Assembly: GCA_013152625.1 (NCBI GenBank)
Contig: JAADFY010000001.1
Location: 1 to 11,131, forward strand
Length of the DNA: 11,131 nt
Direction of reading: 5' to 3'
Origin: Alphaproteobacteria bacterium
GTDB taxonomy: Bacteria; Pseudomonadota; Alphaproteobacteria; Rhizobiales; Devosiaceae
Position numbers and translations under genes: made by a program. This document shows, in pieces, positions 6,041 to 11,131 of the stretch. The notes below the pieces were generated by a model that made no database searches, was not told the origin of the DNA, and saw only the letters and a program-made list of their open reading frames with translations. Each line of letters starts with the position of its first letter. The first letter of the stretch is position 1.

Positions 6041-6053
6041 AAGTGGGGCCGGG
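6024..6053 (-). terminator. Intrinsic terminator of the secreted-protein gene
   Basis: Reading the minus strand, arm CCCGGCCC (6053-6046), loop CACTT, and arm GGGCCGGG (6040-6033) make a perfect 8-bp GC stem. It is followed by AC and seven T (6030-6024). It lies about 45 nt after the stop codon of the minus-strand gene at 6099-6569. The distal arm and T-tract then recur two more times with a 17-bp period, giving alternative pairing partners and backup U-tracts. Confidence 0.85.
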
Positions 6054-6098
6054 AAAGATGGGAGGTCAGGAGGAAAAGTAAATCGCAGTGGGCAAAAA

Positions 6099-6569
6099 TC
6101 AGAAATTGTACTGGAACTGCCAGGTCCAGTTGCCGTTGCCGCCGCTGCCGCCGTAGTATCCGCCGGGTCCGTTATTGTTGCCCCAGTTGTTGGGCCAGTT
6201 GCGGGTGCGGTTGACTTCAATCACCCGGCCGTTGCACCGGTTGACGCGATACTTGAAATTCCAGGCACCGCGGTCGGCCCGCACCACCACCCATTTGCCA
6301 CGATTGCGCACGAAATTGATGTTGCGGTAGCCGTTATTGCGGAATTTGCGGCGGATCTGGCGGTTGTTGTCGCAATAGTTGCGGCGGGGCTGCTGATAGC
6401 GGGGCGGCTGGTAGTGGGCCAGTTGAACGCCGGCATTGCCGTTGCCAAACTGAAAGCCGAAGGAAGCGCCCGCCTGGGCCGGCGCTACTGCCAGAGCGGA
6501 AGAACTGGCGATGATGATGGCCGCAATGCCGGTGCGGACTTTCCTGGTGAATGTGCTGGATTTGGTCAT
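6099..6569 (-). CDS. Small secreted basic protein, Asn/Gly/Arg-rich, function unknown
   Basis: A 156-residue protein with a clear Sec signal peptide: basic MTKSSTFTRKVR, hydrophobic TGIAAIIIASSSALAVA, and a likely signal-peptidase cut after AQA at residue 33. The mature part is strongly basic and holds two cysteines (Cys66, Cys112) that could form a disulfide. They bracket a segment with IRRKFRNNGYRNI and VVVRADRGAWNFKYRVNRCNGRVIEVNR, which resembles small periplasmic proteins of unknown function common in Hyphomicrobiales. The last 35 residues are Asn/Gly/Trp/Tyr-rich and probably disordered. An AAGGAG ribosome site lies 7 nt before the ATG, and a strong terminator follows the gene. A long open frame on the opposite strand (5877-6665) is its shadow. 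Likely periplasmic; I do not assign a function. Confidence 0.85.
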   Translation of the reverse strand: MTKSSTFTRKVRTGIAAIIIASSSALAVAPAQAGASFGFQFGNGNAGVQLAHYQPPRYQQPRRNYCDNNRQIRRKFRNNGYRNINFVRNRGKWVVVRADRGAWNFKYRVNRCNGRVIEVNRTRNWPNNWGNNNGPGGYYGGSGGNGNWTWQFQYNF

Positions 6570-6662
6570 TTCGATCTCCTTGGAACCCGAGACGGTGGTA
6601 GTTTAATCCGGGTAGATGAGTTGCGCATCTGTCAGCGTGTTCCCACATTAGGTGTGGCCGAT

Positions 6663-6699
6663 TGAACGAATTTGGAACCTGGCGTTCATATTCCGTTCA
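6663..6699. promoter_or_regulatory. Possible operator: TGAACG/CGTTCA repeats in the divergent intergenic region
   Basis: TGAACG at 6663-6668 is followed by two inverted copies CGTTCA at 6683-6688 and 6694-6699; the last two are 11 bp apart, one helical turn. The interval separates the minus-strand secreted-protein gene from parE. No known regulator is assigned. Confidence 0.3.
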
Positions 6700-6763
6700 T
6701 TAGGGTCCAGATCCATAAAGCGCCGCGGTTGCCCGGGCCGGCGCGCCACCGGTTATGTTTCGA

Positions 6764-6769
6764 TATGAT
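6764..6769 (+). promoter_or_regulatory. Possible -10 element for parE
   Basis: TATGAT matches the sigma-70 -10 well and would start transcription near 6776, about 33 nt before the preferred parE ATG at 6809. No good -35 lies 16-18 bp upstream (GC-rich), so this is tentative. Confidence 0.35.
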
Positions 6770-6808
6770 ATGAGCACTCATCCCCTGATTCGAGTTTTCG
6801 GTTCGCCC

Positions 6809-8851
6809 ATGGAACAAAACAAAGACCTGTTCTCGCCCGCCAACGACACGGTTGTGCCCAAAGCCGCAGCCCCCAGACCGGCGGTCAAAACCACCGCGAA
6901 AACCGGCAATGGCCCCCGTGGGGCGTCCTCGACCTATTCTGCCGCCGACATCGAGGTGCTCGAAGGACTTGAACCGGTGCGCCGCCGCCCGGGCATGTAC
7001 ATTGGTGGAACCGACATTAGCGCCCTGCATCACCTGTTTTCAGAGGTCATCGACAATGCCATGGACGAGGCGCTGGCCGGGCACGCCAGCCGCATCGAAG
7101 TGGAACTGGAGGCGGACGGCCATCTCACGGTTACCGACAATGGCCGGGGCATTCCCGTCGATCCCCACCCCAAATTCACCGATAGAAGTGCCCTTGAAGT
7201 CATCATGACCACCCTGCACGCGGGGGGGAAATTCGATAGCGCCGCCTATGAAACCTCGGGCGGGCTGCACGGGGTGGGCATATCGGTGGTCAATGCCCTT
7301 TCCGAGATCACCGAGGTGGAAGTGGCCCGGGATCAGCGCCTTTATCGGCAGGAATTTGTCCGCGGGCTGCCCACCACGCCGCTTGTGGATCTGGGCCGGG
7401 TGCACAACCGGCGCGGCACCAGAGTGCGTTTTCGCCCCGATCCGCAGATATTTGGCGCCAACGGGATATTTCAACCGTCCAAAGTTCTGGCCATGACCCG
7501 GGCCAAAGCCTATTTGTTCGGCGGGGTTGAAATCCGCTGGTCCTGTGACGAGGTTCTGGTGGCCGGCACCGATGTTGTGAGCCGGGCAACCTTTCATTTT
7601 CCCGATGGACTTAAGGACTATGTAATCGAGCGGGTGGGCAACGGCGCCCGGATTGTCGATGATCTGTTTGCCGGACGCACCGGTACACCGGGCAAAAACG
7701 GTGCACTGGAGTGGGCCGTGGCATTTGTGCCCGGCGATGCGTTTGTTTCATCGTATTGCAACACCATTCACACAAGGGACGGGGGCACCCATGAGGCCGG
7801 GTTGCGCACCGCGCTGTTACGGGGTCTGAAGGCCTATGGGGAATTGTCGGGCAACAAACGCGGCGCGGCCATCACCGCCGATGACGTGATGACCAACAGC
7901 GCCGCCATGCTGTCCATTTATGTGCGCGAACCGGAGTTTGTCGGCCAGACCAAGGACCGCCTTTCCTCACCGGAGGCGGCCCGTCTGGTTGAAACGGGTG
8001 TGCGCGATGCTTTCGATCACTGGCTGGCCGCCTCGCCGCAACAAGCCAGCCGGTTGCTGGACTGGACCATCGAGCGGGCCGAAGAACGCATTGCGCGGCG
8101 CAAGGAAAAAGAAATCGCCCGCAAGTCGGCCACCCGGAAACTTCGGTTACCGGGCAAGCTGACCGACTGTACGCAAGGGGCAGCCGACGGTGCGGAGCTG
8201 TTTCTGGTCGAAGGCGACAGTGCGGGGGGGAGCGCCAAGCAGGCCCGCTTTCGCGCTTCGCAAGCTGTTTTGCCGTTGCGGGGCAAAGTACTCAATGTGG
8301 CCGGGGCCAGCCGGGACAAGGTGCTGGCAAATCAGCAGTTGGCCGACATTGTTCAGGCGGTCGGGGTGGGCACCAGAGAGCGCTATCGCGCTTCCGATCT
8401 ACGTTATGACAAGATCATCATCATGACCGATGCCGATGTGGACGGGGCTCATATTGCTTCCCTGCTGATCACGTTTTTCTATTCTGAAATGCCTGGGCTG
8501 GTGGATGACGGACATCTTTATCTGGCCATGCCGCCGCTGTTTCGAATCTCGCAGGGGCCAAAAGTTCATTACGCCCGGGATGATGCGCACCTGGCCATAT
8601 TGCTTGAAACGGAGTTTACCGGACGGGGCAAGGTAGACGTGACCCGGTTCAAAGGCCTTGGCGAGATGCCGTTTGCCCACCTGAAGGAAACCACCATGAA
8701 TCCCAAATCCCGCACGCTGCTGCAGGTGATGGTTCTAAATGACGGAGAGGAAACCCGTGCCGCAGTGGACAGCCTGATGGGCAATCGACCCGAGGCGCGG
8801 TTTCGGTTCATCCAGGAAAACGCCCGTTTCGCGACTGATCTGGACATATAG
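6809..8851 (+). CDS. parE: DNA topoisomerase IV subunit B
   Basis: A 680-residue type IIA topoisomerase ATPase subunit; with ParC it decatenates daughter chromosomes. GHKL ATPase motifs: SEVIDNAMDEA at 78-88 (catalytic Glu79, Mg-binding Asn83), VTDNGRGIP at 108-116 and GGLHGVGISVVNALS at 151-165. The transducer QTK loop (VGQTKDRL) is at 378-385 with Lys382. TOPRIM motifs: VEGDSAGG at 467-474 and TDADVDGAH at 540-548. The C-terminus ENARFATDLDI is typical. It lacks the large insertions of some GyrB proteins, and the EGLEPVRRRPGMYIGGTD N-terminal block fits alphaproteobacterial ParE. In-frame ATGs exist at 6755 and 6770, but MEQNKDLFS at 6809 aligns with rhizobial ParE N-termini (MDDxNDLFS). 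None of the three has a good Shine-Dalgarno, so the start is chosen by homology. parC is not in the window. Confidence 0.95.
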   Translation: MEQNKDLFSPANDTVVPKAAAPRPAVKTTAKTGNGPRGASSTYSAADIEVLEGLEPVRRRPGMYIGGTDISALHHLFSEVIDNAMDEALAGHASRIEVELEADGHLTVTDNGRGIPVDPHPKFTDRSALEVIMTTLHAGGKFDSAAYETSGGLHGVGISVVNALSEITEVEVARDQRLYRQEFVRGLPTTPLVDLGRVHNRRGTRVRFRPDPQIFGANGIFQPSKVLAMTRAKAYLFGGVEIRWSCDEVLVAGTDVVSRATFHFPDGLKDYVIERVGNGARIVDDLFAGRTGTPGKNGALEWAVAFVPGDAFVSSYCNTIHTRDGGTHEAGLRTALLRGLKAYGELSGNKRGAAITADDVMTNSAAMLSIYVREPEFVGQTKDRLSSPEAARLVETGVRDAFDHWLAASPQQASRLLDWTIERAEERIARRKEKEIARKSATRKLRLPGKLTDCTQGAADGAELFLVEGDSAGGSAKQARFRASQAVLPLRGKVLNVAGASRDKVLANQQLADIVQAVGVGTRERYRASDLRYDKIIIMTDADVDGAHIASLLITFFYSEMPGLVDDGHLYLAMPPLFRISQGPKVHYARDDAHLAILLETEFTGRGKVDVTRFKGLGEMPFAHLKETTMNPKSRTLLQVMVLNDGEETRAAVDSLMGNRPEARFRFIQENARFATDLDI

Positions 8852-8896
8852 AGGCAACAATTTACGGGCGGACCCGATCACCATTAACGCCAGTCA

Positions 8897-8910
8897 CAAT
8901 CAATTGATTG
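8897..8910. promoter_or_regulatory. 14-bp perfect palindrome overlapping the helicase promoter -35
   Basis: CAATCAATTGATTG is a perfect palindrome whose last three bases are the first three of the -35 TTGACA at 8908-8913. Position and symmetry suggest an operator for a dimeric regulator, or an AT-rich upstream element. No regulator is identified. Confidence 0.45.
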
Positions 8911-8935
8911 ACACATTCCCGCCACACGTTATGTT
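8908..8935 (+). promoter_or_regulatory. Sigma-70 promoter of the DEAD-box helicase gene
   Basis: TTGACA (8908-8913), a 16-bp spacer, then TATGTT (8930-8935): a consensus -35 and a near-consensus -10. Transcription would start near 8942, so an in-frame ATG at 8904 cannot be used from this promoter. This supports a downstream start for the helicase and a leader of about 80 nt. The promoter lies 57 bp after the parE stop. Confidence 0.7.
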
Positions 8936-9020
8936 CGCGACGTCGGGGCCACCAAGCGGTTTGGCACATGTGCGAAACCAAACTCGAAACAAACATCCAA
9001 CACGCCACCGGACCAAGCAT

Positions 9021-10496
9021 TTGAACACAGATTTTTCGACGCTCGAACTGAGCACCAAGGTCACATCCGCAGTGACGGATGCCGGCTACACCCAACCGAC
9101 CGACATTCAGGCCAAGGCAATTCCACCCATACTTGCCGGGCGGGATGTGATCGGCATCGCCCAGACCGGGACGGGCAAGACCGCCTCTTTCGTTCTGCCC
9201 ATGCTGACCATGCTGGAGCGGGGTCGAGCCCGGGCCCGCATGCCGCGCACGCTCATTCTGGCCCCAACGCGGGAACTGGCGGCCCAGGTTCATGAGAATT
9301 TTGAGCGTTATGGCAAAAACCACCGCCTGACGGTGGCGCTGCTTATCGGTGGTGTTTCTTTTGACGAACAGAACAAAAAACTGGACCGGGGCGCCGATGT
9401 GCTCATCGCCACGCCCGGCCGCATGCTCGATCATTTCCAGCGTGGCCGCCTGCTGCTGAACGGCGTGCAGATTTTGGTCATCGATGAAGCTGATCGCATG
9501 CTCGACATGGGCTTTATCCCCGACATCGAACGCATTGTCGGGTTGTTGCCGCCGCGCCGGCAGACCCTGTTTTTCTCGGCAACCATGCCCGACGAAGTGC
9601 GACGGTTGACCAAGCGGTTCCTTAAGGACCCGGTGGAAATCGCTGTGGCGCGGCAGGCCACTACCGCCGATACGATCGAGCAGGCAATCGTGACATGCAG
9701 CGCCAAGCCGGCTCTGAAACGCGAAGCCCTGCGGGCGCTGTTGCGGTCGGAGAGCACCCTGACCAACGCCATAATTTTTTGCAACCGCAAGCGCGATGTG
9801 GCCACCCTGGCCCGCTCGCTGATTCGCCATAAGTTTGACGCCGGCCCCCTGCATGGGGATATGGATCAGTCCAACCGAACTGCGACGCTGAACAGTTTCC
9901 GGTCCGGTGATCTTGCCCTGCTCATTGCCAGCGATGTGGCTGCCCGGGGCCTGGATATTCCTGCCGTCAGCCACGTATTCAATTTCGATGTACCCACCCA
10001 TGCCGAGGATTATGTACATCGGGTGGGCCGCACCGGCCGGGCCGGCCGCAAGGGCAAGGCGATCACGCTGGTCACCCCGGGCGACGGAAAATACATATCC
10101 GCCATCATCAATTTGATTGGCCAGGATATTCCAAATATTGATGATGTGGGGCAAGCGCCGGAACCGGTTGCCGACCAGAGCGAGGCGCGGCAAAAGACCG
10201 TCGAGACCTCCGAAAAGGACGCGCCAAAACGTCCGCGCCGGCGCAACCGTCGGCCCGAACGCCCCGACCAGCCCCCGCAGGATGCCCGGGCGGAGACCGA
10301 TGGCGCCGCCGGGAAGGCCAGCCCCGCTTCACAGCCGGTGGAACGCGAGGCCGGACCTGTGGAACAATCGCCGAAACAGGAACCGACCAACCGGCGCCCG
10401 GCGCCAAAAGGGCAAGAGGCGAAAAACTCGGGTTCATTTGGAGACAGCGACCAGATCCCGGCATTCTTGCTGCGCCCGGTCCGTGAAGCGGGCTAA
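9021..10496 (+). CDS. DEAD-box ATP-dependent RNA helicase, RhlE type
   Basis: Unwinds RNA duplexes in RNA folding, ribosome assembly or decay. With a TTG start at 9021 the protein has 491 residues: Q-motif GYTQPTDIQ at 22-30, Walker A AQTGTGKT at 47-54, motif Ia PTRELA at 82-87, TPGR at 131-134, DEAD at 155-158, SAT at 186-188, motif IV IIFCNRK at 251-257, SDVAARGLDIP at 304-314, and HRVGRTGRAG at 333-342. From about 380 follows a disordered tail rich in Arg, Pro, Glu and Lys (RPRRRNRR), ending in IPAFLLRPV, a recurrent end of alphaproteobacterial RhlE-like proteins. The frame opens at ATG 8904, but that lies upstream of the predicted transcription start and the extra 39 residues look non-coding; TTG-AAC-ACA-GAT begins just where homology does. 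No strong ribosome site is visible, so the start is the weak point. Confidence 0.92.
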   Translation: MNTDFSTLELSTKVTSAVTDAGYTQPTDIQAKAIPPILAGRDVIGIAQTGTGKTASFVLPMLTMLERGRARARMPRTLILAPTRELAAQVHENFERYGKNHRLTVALLIGGVSFDEQNKKLDRGADVLIATPGRMLDHFQRGRLLLNGVQILVIDEADRMLDMGFIPDIERIVGLLPPRRQTLFFSATMPDEVRRLTKRFLKDPVEIAVARQATTADTIEQAIVTCSAKPALKREALRALLRSESTLTNAIIFCNRKRDVATLARSLIRHKFDAGPLHGDMDQSNRTATLNSFRSGDLALLIASDVAARGLDIPAVSHVFNFDVPTHAEDYVHRVGRTGRAGRKGKAITLVTPGDGKYISAIINLIGQDIPNIDDVGQAPEPVADQSEARQKTVETSEKDAPKRPRRRNRRPERPDQPPQDARAETDGAAGKASPASQPVEREAGPVEQSPKQEPTNRRPAPKGQEAKNSGSFGDSDQIPAFLLRPVREAG

Positions 10497-10530
10497 CTGC
10501 CCCCAGAACCATACATTTTTGCCATTCCCC

Positions 10531-10545
10531 TTAAGGCGCCATTAA
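10531..10545 (+). promoter_or_regulatory. CtrA-type box upstream of the diguanylate cyclase gene
   Basis: TTAAGGCGCCATTAA is an exact TTAA-N7-TTAA, the CtrA binding pattern of alphaproteobacteria, 46 bp before the start codon of a GGDEF gene. A nearby inverted pair ATGGT (10551-10555) and ACCAT (10563-10567) adds symmetry. Cell-cycle control of the c-di-GMP gene would fit known CtrA regulons. Confidence 0.5.
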
Positions 10546-10591
10546 GCACTATGGTGCAAATTACCATGTCGGAAAACGTGGGATTTACGGG

Positions 10592-11131
10592 ATGCACCAG
10601 TCTGAATATGACCGAATTGTAGAATATGCCAGGTCGGCAATGCGCACACTCAAAAGCGCTGAAGTTCCCCCCTACCCGCAATTTTATGAGCTTTGGTACA
10701 CCTATTTCGCCGGCATCAATGAACGGCTCAATGCGGTCCTCACCACGATTTTGAACGAGGGAAACCAGACGCCGGACCAACTCATGGCCCTTTATCGCGA
10801 GTTTATCGAGCCCTCGGACCGTGACGAACGATTAACCGCTGTTTCCGAACAGATGGCTTCGACCATCGGCACCGTCAATGATGCCATGGGCGATGCGCTC
10901 ACTTCCACCAAGGCCTATTCGATCTGCCTGAAGGCGGCGAGCCGTGAACTGGACACGGAGATGGGCGCCGGGGCGCTGAAGTCTCTGGCCGCAAGCCTGC
11001 TTGTGGAAACGCAAAATGTTCAATCTGCCAACCAGATGCTTGAAGATCAGCTTGCCACATCGGGTGAGGACGTCGCGGCGTTGCGGCGGGAGCTGGATAT
11101 GGCACGGCGGGAATCCGAGCAGGATGCCTTG
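10592..11131 (+). CDS. GGDEF diguanylate cyclase, N-terminal part (truncated by window end)
   Basis: The frame is open from ATG 10592 to the window edge, 180 codons. The opening MHQSEYDRIVEYARSAMRTL and YELWYTYFAG block (about residues 32-41) is the N-terminal regulatory region of a common alphaproteobacterial diguanylate cyclase family (PleD-like/DgcB-like). It leads into a helical segment rich in Glu, Gln, Leu and Arg from about 130, a likely coiled coil for dimerisation. The last residues, MARRESEQDAL, match the usual lead-in to the DALTGLxNR start of a GGDEF domain, which should follow outside the window. The GGDEF active site, I-site and any EAL domain cannot be seen. A CtrA-type box precedes the gene. 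The ribosome site is weak (GGGA about 9 nt upstream). No membrane segment is visible. Confidence 0.82.
   Translation, partial: MHQSEYDRIVEYARSAMRTLKSAEVPPYPQFYELWYTYFAGINERLNAVLTTILNEGNQTPDQLMALYREFIEPSDRDERLTAVSEQMASTIGTVNDAMGDALTSTKAYSICLKAASRELDTEMGAGALKSLAASLLVETQNVQSANQMLEDQLATSGEDVAALRRELDMARRESEQDAL

Larger units (their letters stand above)
5570..6098. other. Gene-poor, repeat-rich interval between sulfotransferase and secreted-protein genes
   Basis: I see no convincing gene here. Short frames on either strand lack family features and ribosome sites. The interval holds three CTAG tetramers within about 40 bp (5591-5629 region) next to the small palindrome GGGTTTAACCC, a 15-bp tandem duplication at 5761-5790, several A-rich tracts on the plus strand (5907-5920, 5959-5964), and a terminator with a 17-bp tandem repeat (5985-6053). 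It may be degraded accessory DNA. Confidence 0.6.

Noticed and set aside
5877..6665. A 262-codon plus-strand open frame rich in Ala/Val and Lys
   Set aside because: It is antisense to the secreted-protein gene, which has a signal peptide and a good ribosome site. The Lys-rich start is encoded by the A-tract repeats, and no family features are visible.
6674..6697. GGAAC followed by CGTT as an EcfG-type general stress promoter on the plus strand toward parE
   Set aside because: The spacer is 15 bp rather than the usual 16-17, and parE is not an expected target. It is more simply part of the TGAACG/CGTTCA repeats.
8862..10193. A 443-codon minus-strand open frame
   Set aside because: It lies opposite the DEAD-box helicase, whose motifs are complete. 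The antisense frame shows only composition-driven residues and no recognisable domain.

Overview
The window looks like a chromosomal segment of an alphaproteobacterium, most likely Hyphomicrobiales and possibly Devosiaceae-like; the genus is a guess. The basis is gene content (an Mth938-like gene next to a squalene/phytoene synthase-like gene, a glnB-glnA pair, alphaproteobacterial-type ParE, a RhlE-type helicase with a basic tail, a PleD-like diguanylate cyclase), fairly high GC, and short intergenic palindromes with a CCGGTGCCCACTTT core of the kind scattered through Rhizobiales genomes. It is mostly core genome with a small accessory patch in the middle.

Layout. 1-994 (minus): an Mth938/NDUFAF3-like gene overlapping the start of a squalene/phytoene synthase-like gene that runs off the left edge and lacks the usual Asp-rich motifs (NDUFAF6-like). 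997-1324: a roughly 328-bp MITE-like element with near-perfect 24-bp inverted ends at CTAG sites, abutting the Mth938 start codon. 1325-3313 (plus): glnB and glnA behind a strong sigma-54 promoter candidate, i.e. the ammonium-assimilation module (PII signal protein plus glutamine synthetase I with its adenylylation Tyr). 3317-3361: a palindromic repeat between convergent genes. 3409-5569 (minus): two tandem paralogous PAPS-type sulfotransferases of unknown substrate, separated by a perfect 10-bp stem-loop.

5570-6098 is gene-poor and repeat-rich. It holds a CTAG cluster, a 15-bp tandem duplication, and an intrinsic terminator whose distal arm plus T-tract is repeated with a 17-bp period. 6099-6569 (minus) encodes a small secreted basic Asn/Gly-rich protein. 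From 6809 everything is plus strand: parE (topoisomerase IV subunit B), a DEAD-box RNA helicase with its own sigma-70 promoter and a 14-bp perfect palindrome at the -35, and the N-terminal 180 residues of a GGDEF diguanylate cyclase preceded by a CtrA-type TTAA-N7-TTAA box.

I do not see a convincing new multi-gene system (no defence island, CRISPR, prophage or intact transposase). The most interesting points are the adjacent homologues of two mitochondrial complex I assembly factors, the MITE at the start codon, the tandem sulfotransferases, and the terminator-derived repeat.
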